Shown piece after piece: positions 25,632-34,940 of a stretch of DNA of 64,000 nucleotides. Source of the DNA: a virus. The stretch's first letter is position 1. Each line of letters begins with the position of its first letter. The stretch lies in the IMG/VR virus record IMGVR_UViG_3300025789_001553, positions 1-64,000 of that record; one strand, given 5' to 3'. A program made the position numbers and the translations under genes. The notes under the pieces are model-generated. The model was not told the origin of the DNA and ran no database searches. It saw only the letters and a list, made by a program, of their open reading frames with translations.

Positions 25632-26783
25632 ATGGCACGTAAACAAACAACTGCGGAGTCTAAGACTACTGAAACTAAGGCTTCGTCATTAAAAGACATT
25701 TTTGAGGCGGTCGATGCATTGAATACAGATGCATCGATGCTCTCTGAAGATAATTCTTTATCTATTGTAGGTGACTGGATTGATACCGGCTCTTATGCAC
25801 TTAATGCTATCTTTTCTGGATCTCTTTACAAGGGTATTCCTGTTGGTAGGGTTACTGGTTTTTCCGGTCCTTCCGGAGCGGGTAAGACGCTTATTGTTAA
25901 TAAGATCATTGCGAACGCTCAAAAGAAAGGCTACTTTGCTGCAGTATGGGATACAGAAGCAGCAGTAGATAGGCAATCTGCTGAAGGCGTTGGTGTTGAT
26001 CCTAAGCGCTTAAAGTACTATCCAGTAGAAACAGTAGAAGATTGTCGTAACCAAATCGCTACATTCTTAGACAAGATTATTGCAGCTAATGACCCTAACT
26101 TAAAGGTTATTATTGCTATTGATAGTCTCGGTAACTTAGCAAGTGCTAAAGAGCTTCGTGACGTTACAGAAGGTAAGGATGCAGCAGATATGGGTACTAA
26201 GGCTAAAGCAATGAAGTCTATGATGCGTGCTTTAACCTTTAAGGCAGCTAAAGCTCGTGTGCCTATTCTGTTTACTAATCACATTTATGACAACCCTACT
26301 TCACTCTATCCTGAATTGGTTAAGCGCCAATCCGGTGGCTCTGGCCCTATTTATCTTGCTTCTTTGTTGGTTCAGCTTGCGACTCGAAACGAAAAGATTG
26401 ACAAAAACGAAGGAGAAGAAGCAATAGCAGTAGCTCACAACGTAAGCGGTGTTACTCTGTCAGCAATGACAGTAAAGAACCGTTTTGCACCTCCTTTCTT
26501 AAAAGCTGAGCTTTATAACAACTTCCGTACCGGGTTAAGTCGTTATGCAGGTTTAGCTGACATGGCTATTGCGTTTGGAGTAATTCAGCAAACTGGTTCT
26601 ACGTTTCAGTTCAATGGAGAAAAGATCGGTTATAGAAAGACTTGGGAAAATGACACTGAGTTTTGGGATACTAAAGTTATACCTCTATTAGAAGAGACCT
26701 TAAAAGAAAAGGTTCGATATGGTGGGGCTCTCGATCAGATACCTGATTCAGAGCCGGTAGAAAAAACTGAATCATCAGAATAA
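25632..26783 (+). CDS. uvsX: UvsX, RecA-like recombinase
   Basis: UvsX forms filaments on ssDNA and carries out strand exchange. The Walker A GPSGAGKT is near residues 78-85, Walker B in LKVIIAIDSLGNLASAKE near 160, and the SGGSGPIYLASLLVQLATR segment (about 235-255) matches the UvsX L2/motif region. At 383 residues it is close to T4 UvsX (391). A strong terminator follows immediately at 26785, so it ends the transcription unit that includes the modification genes. Confidence 0.92.
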   Translation: MARKQTTAESKTTETKASSLKDIFEAVDALNTDASMLSEDNSLSIVGDWIDTGSYALNAIFSGSLYKGIPVGRVTGFSGPSGAGKTLIVNKIIANAQKKGYFAAVWDTEAAVDRQSAEGVGVDPKRLKYYPVETVEDCRNQIATFLDKIIAANDPNLKVIIAIDSLGNLASAKELRDVTEGKDAADMGTKAKAMKSMMRALTFKAAKARVPILFTNHIYDNPTSLYPELVKRQSGGSGPIYLASLLVQLATRNEKIDKNEGEEAIAVAHNVSGVTLSAMTVKNRFAPPFLKAELYNNFRTGLSRYAGLADMAIAFGVIQQTGSTFQFNGEKIGYRKTWENDTEFWDTKVIPLLEETLKEKVRYGGALDQIPDSEPVEKTESSE

Positions 26784-26784
26784 A

Positions 26785-26817
26785 CAAAAAAGCTAAGGGA
26801 AACCTTAGCTTTTTTTA
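26785..26817 (+). terminator. Rho-independent terminator after uvsX
   Basis: GCTAAGG at 26792-26798 pairs with CCTTAGC at 26803-26809 across a GAAA tetraloop, with flanking A-run and T-run (AAAAAA/TTTTTT) extending the stem. The T-run is followed by the AT-rich promoter region of gp41. Confidence 0.92.
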
Positions 26818-26839
26818 TTTTATATATTATAATAATAAA

Positions 26840-28183
26840 GTGAAGAATAAACTTCAAGTAAACGCAGAATATTTTGAAAACATTGTTGCACATCAATGTT
26901 TATTTAACTCTTACTATGTATCTTTAGTATTAGACCATTTATCACCGGAGAACTTTAAAAACGCTGGTAATAAACTTGTAGTGAGTATTGTCAAAGACTT
27001 TTACAATAAGCGTAAAGCACTACCTACTATTACCGAGATTAAAACCTATCTCAGTAAAGAAGAAGATCTAAAACTATTTAAAGATACAGTTACTACCTAC
27101 AAGCAATATGATACCACTCTTAATATGGATGAGCTTATTGCTAATACTGAGACGTTTTTTAAAGAAAAGAACGTTTATAATACGGTACTGAAGATAGTAG
27201 ATGATGTAACGAATGATAAAGCTGATTATGGTAAGTTCTTAAAGATGTTTGAAAAGGCGTGTAATGTAACGCTTATTAACGACATTGGTTTAGATTTTTA
27301 CGGTCAATATCAAAAAATTATTGATGAGCTTGGTACGCCTAATGAAACTATACCTACAGGTTGGAACTTCATCGACGATAAAATTGGTGGTGGTTTAGCT
27401 AAAAGAGGTAGAGCTCTTTATCTATTCCTGGGACCAACTAATATTGGTAAATCTATCTTTTTAGGTAATATAGCTTCTAATATGGCAGAACGTGGTTTAA
27501 CTACCGTTCTTATTTCATTAGAAATGCCTGAAATGATGTATGCTAAACGCATTAGTTCACATCTATCAAAAATACCTATTAAAGATATCCAGCAACAGAT
27601 AAAACCATTAGAAACATATTTTCAAGAAGTATCAGTACAACGTAAGCAAAAGCTTATCATTAAGGAGTTCCCACCGAAATCCATTACTATAGGTGGTATT
27701 AGAGCCTATCTTGAGTCTTTAGTAAAGACCGGGATAAAACCGGATATACTCGTTATAGACTATCTTGGACTGATAAAGGCGAGTAGCGGTGATAACTCTT
27801 ATGAACAAGGTAAAAATACTGCAGAAGAATTAAGAGCTCTTTCATATTTCTTTAGTATTCCTATAGTAAGTGCAATTCAAACTAACCGTGAAGGTATGGA
27901 GAAACCAAGTCTGGATACCGTAAGCGAATCTTTAGGTGTAGCGTTTACAGCAGACGTTGTTTGGTCTATTCATCAAGATGAAGGTGATCAGGATTTAGGC
28001 ATTATAAAAGTAGGTGGTATTAAAAATCGTGTAGGACCTAAACACGGAGCAACAGCTATGAGAATAGATTATAATACTCTTTCGCTTTCTGAAGAAAAAG
28101 ACTATATAGGACTTGCCAATAATAACAGCGATTCTGATGTTATGTCAAGCTTGGAAAGAAAGCTTGAAAATATGGCCAAGTAA
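26840..28183 (+). CDS. 41: Replicative DNA helicase, T4 gp41-like (DnaB family)
   Basis: This hexameric helicase drives the fork with gp61. The N-terminal helical domain (about 1-150) is followed by the RecA-like core: Walker A GPTNIGKS near residue 200, VLISLEMPEMMYAKR, Walker B ILVIDYLGLIKASS, then SAIQTNREG and GGIKNRVGP near the C-terminus. The start is GTG at 26840 (MKNKLQVNAEYF); a TATTATAATAATAAA box lies just before. At 447 residues it is close to T4 gp41 (475). Confidence 0.92.
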   Translation: MKNKLQVNAEYFENIVAHQCLFNSYYVSLVLDHLSPENFKNAGNKLVVSIVKDFYNKRKALPTITEIKTYLSKEEDLKLFKDTVTTYKQYDTTLNMDELIANTETFFKEKNVYNTVLKIVDDVTNDKADYGKFLKMFEKACNVTLINDIGLDFYGQYQKIIDELGTPNETIPTGWNFIDDKIGGGLAKRGRALYLFLGPTNIGKSIFLGNIASNMAERGLTTVLISLEMPEMMYAKRISSHLSKIPIKDIQQQIKPLETYFQEVSVQRKQKLIIKEFPPKSITIGGIRAYLESLVKTGIKPDILVIDYLGLIKASSGDNSYEQGKNTAEELRALSYFFSIPIVSAIQTNREGMEKPSLDTVSESLGVAFTADVVWSIHQDEGDQDLGIIKVGGIKNRVGPKHGATAMRIDYNTLSLSEEKDYIGLANNNSDSDVMSSLERKLENMAK

Positions 28184-28197
28184 GTTAAATAAGTCTT

Positions 28198-29130
28198 ATG
28201 AGTGCCAAGAACATATACATTTTTACAGACATCGATTTAGATGGCTCCGTGAGTTTATTGGCACTACATTGGGGTCTTAATGCAAATATTGGCGACCTAA
28301 AATACAAAGCTACCACAGTCAGTAATTTAAGAAGAGAAATATTACGGTGGTTAGAAGAAGATAATTTCAGTAACTACGATAAAGTTTACTTTTTAGATCT
28401 TGATACAAGTAATTGTGCAGATCTTATTGACAAAGCTAATGTAGAGATTATTGACCATCATCTAACGCACGTAAACGCAAAAGATGTTTATAAGAACGCG
28501 ACTGTTAATGTGGTTGAAGAAACTTCTTGTGCTAAAAAACTATATAAATATCTTAAGACAAGTTACCCTGGTTTTGAAAAGAAACTTTCTACAGAGCAAA
28601 AGCTTTTAATTGCGTTAGCGGATGATTACGACAGCTATCAATTTAAAATAAACGAATCTTATAATTTAAATTGCTTATTAACCAACACACAAAAAACCTT
28701 AGACAAAACCCGTACTGATAAATTTGTTGAACGTTTTTATAACGGTTTTAGTGGTTTTAATAAACAAGAGCTTAATATCATTAAAGAATATATTAATGGT
28801 AGAGATAACACTATAAAGAACTTACAGGTGTTTTCAGGTAACGTGAATATTAGTAAGCAAAATGTTAAGGTTACAGGTACAACCGGTACAAAGTATGTTA
28901 ATGATATTTGCGACCATTTAATTAAAGAATATGATTCAGATATTGTATTTTTCGTTAATACTAATAACTCACATGTATCTTTTAGAAAGAAAAAAGAATG
29001 TAGTATAGATATGTCAAAGCTTGCTATTAAGCTATGCGAAGGTGGTGGTCACGAGTATGCCGCTGGTGGTAAAATTACAGATACATTTATGGAATTTGTT
29101 AAACAATTAACCCCAGTGGAGAATCAATAA
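28198..29130 (+). CDS. DHH/DHHA1 phosphoesterase
   Basis: The 310-residue product is of the RecJ/NrnA superfamily. Motifs: FTDIDLDGSVSLL near residue 9 (DxD-G), VYFLDLDTSN near 65, the IIDHHLTH DHH motif near 90, ALADDYDSY near 140, and DHHA1 GGGHEYAAGGKI near residue 282. Such enzymes cut short nucleic acids, oligoribonucleotides or cyclic dinucleotides. The last is of interest because a phage could use it against cyclic-nucleotide defence signals, but nothing here decides the substrate. The stop overlaps the next start. Confidence 0.85.
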   Translation: MSAKNIYIFTDIDLDGSVSLLALHWGLNANIGDLKYKATTVSNLRREILRWLEEDNFSNYDKVYFLDLDTSNCADLIDKANVEIIDHHLTHVNAKDVYKNATVNVVEETSCAKKLYKYLKTSYPGFEKKLSTEQKLLIALADDYDSYQFKINESYNLNCLLTNTQKTLDKTRTDKFVERFYNGFSGFNKQELNIIKEYINGRDNTIKNLQVFSGNVNISKQNVKVTGTTGTKYVNDICDHLIKEYDSDIVFFVNTNNSHVSFRKKKECSIDMSKLAIKLCEGGGHEYAAGGKITDTFMEFVKQLTPVENQ

Positions 29131-29426
29131 TGTCTGGAGTAATTGGTGCATTAGAATCCGCAGTTTTAGAAAACCCACTTGACTCTTTAATTGAAGAAGA
29201 GGTAGAAGCAGAGCTAATTAAGTTTAGCTCGTTTTGTTCCATTATACACAATAAAAAACTTAACAATGTGGCTGTGTTTTCATTGATTGTTAAGAACAAA
29301 ATATACAAAAAAGTTTACATGCGGATGTTACAGGTTGACAACGAGAAAGAAGCTATTTTAATATTTTTAAAGTATAATTCTAACCTTTGCCGTAGCAAAG
29401 TTGTGAGAGAGGTACTACAATCGTAG
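29130..29426 (+). CDS. Unknown 98-residue protein in the gp33 position
   Basis: The sequence is helical and acidic at the N-terminus (DSLIEEEVEAELIKFSSFCSI) with a basic central part (KNKIYKKVYMRML). No T4 family match is clear. In T4 the order 33-59-32 is conserved, and this gene and the next stand in the same order before gp32 with similar lengths (T4 gp33 112, here 98). gp33 is a late-transcription co-activator. The positional argument is weak evidence only. Confidence 0.45.
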   Translation: MSGVIGALESAVLENPLDSLIEEEVEAELIKFSSFCSIIHNKKLNNVAVFSLIVKNKIYKKVYMRMLQVDNEKEAILIFLKYNSNLCRSKVVREVLQS

Positions 29427-29431
29427 TACTA

Positions 29432-30088
29432 ATGAACGTTCCGGAAATTTATAATACATATTTAAGCGTTTCGCGTGGCTCTTTAAACAAGCCTTGGAAA
29501 GCACGTAAAGACTTTAATGATTTTGACAAAACCCCGGATGGTGTTATTTGTAAGCGTTTGGAATTATTCTTTAAGAAATTTCCTCAAATAGATCCAAGAG
29601 ACTATTTTAAAGCACCTTATATTGTTTATAAAGATGAAGAGCATTTTCCGCTAAATTTTTACACTACACAAAAAGCTATAGCTATTTATACTACAGTAGA
29701 AAAGCAAAAGAAAGAAGAATTACCGGATACGGAAAGTCAAATTGAAGACATTAAAAAGACTTTAAAACATATTGCCGGTACTTGCCTTCGCCAGAAAACT
29801 ACACTTACTGATTACTGTAGAGCGAAAGAAGGATATACATATAGAATATTTAACGAATATAATAACAAACTTATTAACATTTATGTACTGATTAAGTTGC
29901 CTTTCTTTGAAAACCAGCTAAACTCTCTTAACCCTCAAGATAAGTTACTTTACTTGAAAGATGCTGCAAATAACATCCAGAAATACAAGATGCGATTGAA
30001 CTCATCCATTAGAGCAAAGAAACTTATTGACGAAGGTCTCAAACTAATAACAAATACAACTAATACTATTGATAAAACTAAAAACTAA
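29432..30088 (+). CDS. Possible gp59-like helicase loader (by position)
   Basis: The 218-residue product (T4 gp59: 217) starts MNVPEIYNTYLSVSRGS and has KRLELFFKKFPQIDPRDYF, loosely recalling the YxxYL ... KRxxxFFxKL pattern at the start of gp59 proteins. It lies directly before gp32, as in T4. The rest is helical and basic, fitting a DNA-binding loader. Similarity by eye is weak, so this is a positional suggestion; an unrelated protein is possible. Confidence 0.4.
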   Translation: MNVPEIYNTYLSVSRGSLNKPWKARKDFNDFDKTPDGVICKRLELFFKKFPQIDPRDYFKAPYIVYKDEEHFPLNFYTTQKAIAIYTTVEKQKKEELPDTESQIEDIKKTLKHIAGTCLRQKTTLTDYCRAKEGYTYRIFNEYNNKLINIYVLIKLPFFENQLNSLNPQDKLLYLKDAANNIQKYKMRLNSSIRAKKLIDEGLKLITNTTNTIDKTKN

Positions 30089-30108
30089 ACTAAAATCACA
30101 ACACAATT

Positions 30109-31020
30109 ATGAAACCTACGTTTAATTCAAATATGTTCGAAAGCATTAAAAGCGCTCTCGACTCAGCTAAGACAAAAAATACTGGTAGCAGCTTTAAGAA
30201 TCTATTCTCTATTGCTAAGCCAGGTAATTATGTAGTACGTTTACTACCTAATATTAAAAACCCAGGTGAAACCTTTTTACATTATTATCATCACGGTTGG
30301 AATAGTATTGCTACCGGTCAATACGTAAGTGTAACATCTCCTTCTACATGGGGTGAACGTTGCCCGATTAGTGAACTATACTTTAAGGTATTACGCGGTG
30401 GTACTCCTGATGAACAAGAAAAGGCTAAAGCAAATCTACGTCGTAAAGAGAACTGGTATGTTAATGTTTATGTAGTAAGTGATCCAGTATCACCAGAAAA
30501 CAACGGTACTGTTAAAGTATTACGTTTCGGTAAACAATTAAACAAGATTATTGAATCTGCTATTAGTGGTGATGATTCAGCTGAATTCGGCGCTAAGATC
30601 TTTGATCTAAGTGAAAATGGCTGTAACTTACGTATTAAAGCAGAATTAGTATCAGATAAGCCAGGTGCACCAAAGTACCCAACTTATACAGCTTCTAAGT
30701 TCTTATCACCATCTGCTATTGATGGCTTAGATGAAGACAAGATTCAAGATGTATATGAAAGCATTTATGATCTTGGTACTTTTGTAGAGCATAAAACACC
30801 TGCAGAATTACAAACATTTATTGATACTCACTATTATGGTACAGATGCTGCTCCAGTATCCGCACCGGTTGTAGAGGAAGAAGAAGATGTACCATACGAT
30901 ACACCTGCACCTAAACCAGCAGCAAAGTCAGTCGCTAAATCGGCACCTATAGTTGCAGAAGATTCAGATACAAACGACGATAAAGTTAAAGCCATTCTCG
31001 ATGGTCTTGATAACTTATAA
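30109..31020 (+). CDS. 32: Single-stranded DNA-binding protein, T4 gp32-like
   Basis: The 303-residue product coats ssDNA in replication, repair and recombination. The core carries KPGNYVVRLLPNIKNPGETFLHYYHHGW and KFLSPSAIDGLDEDKIQ; the region around GERCPISELYFKVLRGGTPDEQEKAKANLRRKENWYVNVYVV corresponds to the zinc and OB-fold part, though only one Cys (GERCPI) of the T4 zinc site is plainly kept. The C-terminus is acidic and Ala/Pro-rich (EEEEDVPYD ... DSDTNDDKVKAILDGLDNL), the protein-partner tail of gp32. It has its own AT-rich leader. Confidence 0.88.
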   Translation: MKPTFNSNMFESIKSALDSAKTKNTGSSFKNLFSIAKPGNYVVRLLPNIKNPGETFLHYYHHGWNSIATGQYVSVTSPSTWGERCPISELYFKVLRGGTPDEQEKAKANLRRKENWYVNVYVVSDPVSPENNGTVKVLRFGKQLNKIIESAISGDDSAEFGAKIFDLSENGCNLRIKAELVSDKPGAPKYPTYTASKFLSPSAIDGLDEDKIQDVYESIYDLGTFVEHKTPAELQTFIDTHYYGTDAAPVSAPVVEEEEDVPYDTPAPKPAAKSVAKSAPIVAEDSDTNDDKVKAILDGLDNL

Positions 31021-31025
31021 TCTCA

Positions 31026-31598
31026 ATGACTGAACAAGAAAGAAGACAGCAAATATTACAAGCTCGTCAGCAGACTGCCCAACAGCGGTCTGCTGTACCC
31101 GCTATGTCAGATACAGAAGCTGAACAATTAGCTTCTCAACAACAGGGGTTAACGCAAGAGCAGATGATTGCTATTGCTATGCTTGGTAAAATGGTGTCTA
31201 ATGATATAGGCGGTATTAAAAAGAACGCTATAGGTGATAGCCTGAAAGTAACAGATGTGGATATGTCTAAAGTAATGCCTTCAAACATTATGAAGGCAGC
31301 TGGTATGACTATACCACAACAAAGACTCTCGCAACAGAGACCAGTACAGCAACCTATTATCAGTCAACCCACTCTACAACCAGCAGCTCAATTTGAAGCA
31401 CTTCCTGTACAGCAGGTTAGTCAACCAGTTTCCGATTCAGGACAACTCGAATTTGATTTAAATAAACAAGCTCGTTACGAAGATATAATAAATGCTATTG
31501 ATAAATTAGAGAATAAGGTTAATATGTTAACCGACAAGATTAACACTCTAATTGACTCTAATAATAAAAAAAAACCGAAGATAGCAAATGGAACTTAA
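31026..31598 (+). CDS. Unknown Gln-rich coiled-coil protein between gp32 and gp45
   Basis: This protein is not recognised. It has a Gln-rich N-terminus (QQILQARQQTAQQ), a central AMLGKMVSNDIGG helix, a Gln/Pro-rich linker (about 95-140) and a C-terminal coiled coil (YEDIINAIDKLENKVNMLTDKINTLIDSN). A GQLEFDL segment just before the coiled coil resembles a weak sliding-clamp motif. The 3' end overlaps gp45 by 11 nt. A replisome accessory role is a guess from place. Confidence 0.5.
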   Translation: MTEQERRQQILQARQQTAQQRSAVPAMSDTEAEQLASQQQGLTQEQMIAIAMLGKMVSNDIGGIKKNAIGDSLKVTDVDMSKVMPSNIMKAAGMTIPQQRLSQQRPVQQPIISQPTLQPAAQFEALPVQQVSQPVSDSGQLEFDLNKQARYEDIINAIDKLENKVNMLTDKINTLIDSNNKKKPKIANGT

Positions 31599-32322
31599 AC
31601 TGGCTAAAAAAGATTTCGCTGATAATTTTTTAAATATTATCAGTAAAGCTGTAGATGTAGCTTGTATCAAGGTCAACAAAGATGGTTTATACGTCTTATG
31701 TAACAAACCTGATACAAGTATTATATTACTTGGTAAATACAACTACCCTATTGATATTGCTCAAGAGCAGTCACTTAATATTGGAGATATTAAAAAGCTG
31801 TTGCGTGTTATTGACTGTATAGAAGAAGATGATTTTACCTTTAAAATTAACAGTAATCATTTATTTCATAAATCAGATTCAATACAATTTAAATATCACT
31901 TTTTAGATGATACAGCAGTACCAAAAGCTTCAATTAAGAAAGAAAAAGTAGAAGCATTAGAACTTGATACCTTTTTTGATATTGATTACCGCAAACTACA
32001 AGAAATCCTTAAAGCAAGTTCGTTTACTACAGATACCAATAAGATATATCTATACGGACAACAAGACGGCGTGTACTGCGAATTAGGTGATAAAGAATCT
32101 GCTAATACAGATAGTGTATCGCTTAAGGTAACTGATAAAATAGAGGGTAAACCATTAAATCAGGTTATACCTTTTAACTTAGATATCTTTAGAGTATTAA
32201 CCGGAGTTAAGTTTGAAACCGCAAGAGTAGGTATCAATCTTAAGCTTAAAATAATGTCATTTTATGTTAAGCCAACACCCGAAACTGAATTTAAGTTTAT
32301 TATTTCTGGATTAGTTAAATAA
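31588..32322 (+). CDS. 45: Sliding clamp, T4 gp45-like
   Basis: The 244-residue product (T4 gp45: 228) is a trimeric PCNA-type clamp that tethers gp43 and links late transcription to replication. It starts MELKLAKKDFADNFLNIISK and follows the gp45 pattern: an N-terminal helix, repeated beta strands (IIDY; GLYVLCNKPDTSIIL), a middle FFDIDYRKLQEILKAS and a C-terminal ARVGINLKLKIMSFYVKPTPETEFKFIISGL. The polymerase end QTDLFDLFT is a plausible partner. No clamp-loader gene (44/62) is in this window. Confidence 0.85.
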   Translation: MELKLAKKDFADNFLNIISKAVDVACIKVNKDGLYVLCNKPDTSIILLGKYNYPIDIAQEQSLNIGDIKKLLRVIDCIEEDDFTFKINSNHLFHKSDSIQFKYHFLDDTAVPKASIKKEKVEALELDTFFDIDYRKLQEILKASSFTTDTNKIYLYGQQDGVYCELGDKESANTDSVSLKVTDKIEGKPLNQVIPFNLDIFRVLTGVKFETARVGINLKLKIMSFYVKPTPETEFKFIISGLVK

Positions 32323-32652
32323 ATGGCTAACAAGATAACAACTCAAAGTTATTTTATTAAAAGACTTAAAGACTCTGGTTATATGGTTTATAAGATCTTT
32401 GATGAATACGGTGAAGCTGATCCTCGTTCGTGGACTGTAATGATTGATCCAGGCAATGCTTCAGTATTTTGTACATGTTACGTTAATCATCATGGTATGT
32501 TTGGCGAAACATTTTTTGAATTTTATGACGGAGGTCAATATATTCCTGAGCGATTTAAGTTGAAAACTGACTCGATCGAGGTTATAATAAGCTATTTAGT
32601 AAAATATGGAATCAACAACAAATCAGAGTTATACAACGGGCGAACAATTTAA
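32323..32652 (+). CDS. Unknown 109-residue protein
   Basis: No function is recognised. It starts immediately after the gp45 stop. It has a mixed alpha/beta look: [40 protein letters not shown], followed by [24 protein letters not shown]. The Cys/His pairing (CTCYVNHH) might bind metal, but this is speculative. Confidence 0.5.
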   Translation: MANKITTQSYFIKRLKDSGYMVYKIFDEYGEADPRSWTVMIDPGNASVFCTCYVNHHGMFGETFFEFYDGGQYIPERFKLKTDSIEVIISYLVKYGINNKSELYNGRTI

Positions 32653-32671
32653 GTCCGTAAAATCTTTTAAC

Positions 32672-33331
32672 ATGGCAAATAAAGTAAAACACCCAATACT
32701 TCCTACTGCTAATAGCAGTATGATAACTACAGAAGAAGATAGAAAAGCTATTATTGATAACGCAGCAGAAGCTTATGCAGACTTTCTCGACGCTTTGCGT
32801 ATTGATTGGCGTAATGATGTCAATAGTGCCGACACACCACGTCGTGTAGCTAAGGCATATGTATGTGATCTTATTAAAGGTTGCTATGAGGGGCCACCAA
32901 AGATTACTACATTCCCTTCAGACGGTTATGATGGTATTGTTAGTCAGATGAACATACCTGTAGTATCTATGTGTTCACATCACCATCTATCATTTACCGG
33001 TGTTGCACATGTAGCTTATATTCCTGATAAAAATGGTCAAGTTATTGGTCTATCTAAACTTAATCGTATTGTAGAACATTATGCTCGTCGCCCTCAAATA
33101 CAAGAAGGCTTAACAGTTCAGATTCATAAAGCTATTGATCAACTATGCACAGGCAATCAGGGCGTAGCAGTTATTCTTAAATGCTCTCATACTTGTGCTT
33201 GCCATCGTGGTGTAAAGCATCATGGTTGTGCTATGATTACCTCTAAGTTATCTGGGGATTTTATGAACGAACCACAAACTCGTAAAGAGTTCTATGATTT
33301 TGTTGCTTCCGCTGAACGAGACACTAAATAA
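32672..33331 (+). CDS. folE: FolE, GTP cyclohydrolase I
   Basis: FolE makes dihydroneopterin triphosphate from GTP, the first step toward preQ0. Zinc ligands are visible as C101 and H104 in [10 protein letters not shown] and C175 in [11 protein letters not shown]. The catalytic region [20 protein letters not shown] and the C-terminal [16 protein letters not shown] match the family. From ATG 32672 the product is 219 residues (E. coli 222). An upstream in-frame ATG at 32606 would overlap the previous gene by 47 nt; the later start is preferred by length. It supplies the pathway with queD, queE and queC. Confidence 0.92.
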   Translation: MANKVKHPILPTANSSMITTEEDRKAIIDNAAEAYADFLDALRIDWRNDVNSADTPRRVAKAYVCDLIKGCYEGPPKITTFPSDGYDGIVSQMNIPVVSMCSHHHLSFTGVAHVAYIPDKNGQVIGLSKLNRIVEHYARRPQIQEGLTVQIHKAIDQLCTGNQGVAVILKCSHTCACHRGVKHHGCAMITSKLSGDFMNEPQTRKEFYDFVASAERDTK

Positions 33332-33333
33332 TT

Positions 33334-33759
33334 ATGGTGAGCAAAGAACAAAAAGTATCTAAAGCTAATAAAAAGAACTCTCCTAAAAAGAAAGCTCAAG
33401 CCTCTGCTTCAGATGCTTTAAAGGTTCCGGTACTACCAGTGACGTTAACCGAAGATCAAAAAAAAATTAGAGATCTGATCTTACATGCTCAAGTGGAGTT
33501 TGCTAAACTTAAAAACAATATCATTAAAGAAAGACGTGGAGAGATTGCTGCTCTTGAAACACAAATAAAAGAGTTTATGGGCCCGTTTATGTTAATTGGA
33601 TATGATATTAACAATAATCCAATAGAATTAATATCAGCAAACTCTACTGCAGAGAATGATGCACTACTGGAACGTTTTAGACGTGTAATGTATAAAATTA
33701 ATCAGAATATTGCTAATTCCGGTGGGGAAGACCCTTATGGTCACCAAAATACTGACTAA
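33334..33759 (+). CDS. Unknown 141-residue protein
   Basis: This protein is not recognised. It has a very basic N-terminus (KVSKANKKNSPKKKAQ), a helical middle (EDQKKIRDLILHAQVEFAKLKNNIIKERRGEIAALETQIKEF) and a short C-terminal helix (LERFRRVMYKINQNIA). The layout suggests a helical bundle or coiled-coil protein that binds nucleic acid through its tail. A TAAATAA box that is also the folE stop context lies just before the ATG. Confidence 0.5.
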   Translation: MVSKEQKVSKANKKNSPKKKAQASASDALKVPVLPVTLTEDQKKIRDLILHAQVEFAKLKNNIIKERRGEIAALETQIKEFMGPFMLIGYDINNNPIELISANSTAENDALLERFRRVMYKINQNIANSGGEDPYGHQNTD

Positions 33760-34054
33760 ACTTAAGTTATTTTTTCTACCTAAAAAACGCCGTATTTATG
33801 TTGTTCTTGAAGGGCAATACAAAGGTGAATGGTTAGTGAAGGTAAAAACTGATAAAGAAAATATAACGTTTTTCTCGTTACCGGATAAATTTATACGCGG
33901 TATACCTACAAAAGACTATGAGTGGGGTATACAAAATAAAGTTTTGGAACCAGTAGATGTTTTACCTGAAAAGGTATATAATGTCTGTTTAGCAGAATAC
34001 AACCTTAAAGCTACCGATGTCCAAAAAAATAACGCTCTTAATAGACGGGAATAA
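33737..34054 (+). CDS. Unknown 105-residue basic protein
   Basis: No family is recognised. From ATG 33737 the product starts MVTKILTKLKLFFLPKKRRIYVVLEGQ, basic and hydrophobic, then VKVKTDKENITFFSLPDKF and a mixed C-terminal part. The start lies 23 nt inside the preceding gene and the stop overlaps the exonuclease gene. Small beta-rich proteins like this are usual between T4-type replication genes; nothing more can be said. Confidence 0.45.
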   Translation: MVTKILTKLKLFFLPKKRRIYVVLEGQYKGEWLVKVKTDKENITFFSLPDKFIRGIPTKDYEWGIQNKVLEPVDVLPEKVYNVCLAEYNLKATDVQKNNALNRRE

Positions 34055-34940
34055 CACCCTTCACCGCACCCACTGGGTAGCCAATAACACTGGTCGCCAA
34101 TTAATTAACTCAAAAGGTGTTAATGTTGGTAGTACATTTACTTTTCTTAAAACAGTTAAGTCGTATGTAGATCAGTTTAATGCGGATGATGTTTACATTG
34201 CATGGGATAAAAAGCTAACCGAAGGTGCTGTTAATTTTCGTAATACTTTAATGGAAGGTACGTATAAAGCGGGTAGAGATCATGTACGTAACAAAGCGGT
34301 ATACGATGATGCAGATGGAATTATTGAAATTACAAAAACACTTGGAATTAAAAACATTTTTCCAGGAGAGTTAGAAGCAGATGATGTTATTAGCTGGTTA
34401 AGTGAAAATATAGAAGGTAAAAAGATAATTGTCAGTGTTGATAACGACTTTGCACAGTTAGTTAACGACAGTATATCCCTTTATAGCCCAATTAAAAAAC
34501 TTCTTGTAGATGTTAATAACTTTGAAGAATACTATGGATTAAACCCAAAAGAATTCTTGTATTACAAGTGTATAGTAGGAGATAAATCTGATAATATACC
34601 AGGTATTGAGGGAGTAGGTAAAATACGCGGACAAAAACTTGCAAAATTATTTGTTGTTGGGGATACAAAATCTCAAGAACAATGTAATGCACAAGTTTCA
34701 TTAAATATGCCTCTTGTTAGTTTAACCTATGGGTTTAACACACACCCTAATGAAATAAAACTTTATGAAAAGCAGTTTTCTAATGCAAAGAATGCTAAAG
34801 CAGATTTTAGCTCGTTTATTGCATATTGTACAGAGTTAGAGTTTAACTCTATCATAGATAAAATGAGTAATTGGCAAGCTTCCTTTAACAAAACATCGAA
34901 TAATGATGTTTTAGCTGGGTATTTTAAGGCTTTTGAGTAA
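34017..34940 (+). CDS. rnh: 5'-3' exonuclease of the FEN/T4 RNase H family
   Basis: This enzyme removes RNA primers and flaps. Motifs: LLIDGNNTLHRTHW at the start (metal Asp), VYIAWDKK near residue 62, GELEADDVISWLS near 120, VSVDNDFAQLVND, and the helix-hairpin-helix YKCIVGDKSDNIPGIEGVGKIRGQKLAKLF at about 182-211. The 307 residues match T4 RNase H (305). It lies in the early/middle replication run after folE. Confidence 0.9.
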   Translation: MSKKITLLIDGNNTLHRTHWVANNTGRQLINSKGVNVGSTFTFLKTVKSYVDQFNADDVYIAWDKKLTEGAVNFRNTLMEGTYKAGRDHVRNKAVYDDADGIIEITKTLGIKNIFPGELEADDVISWLSENIEGKKIIVSVDNDFAQLVNDSISLYSPIKKLLVDVNNFEEYYGLNPKEFLYYKCIVGDKSDNIPGIEGVGKIRGQKLAKLFVVGDTKSQEQCNAQVSLNMPLVSLTYGFNTHPNEIKLYEKQFSNAKNAKADFSSFIAYCTELEFNSIIDKMSNWQASFNKTSNNDVLAGYFKAFE

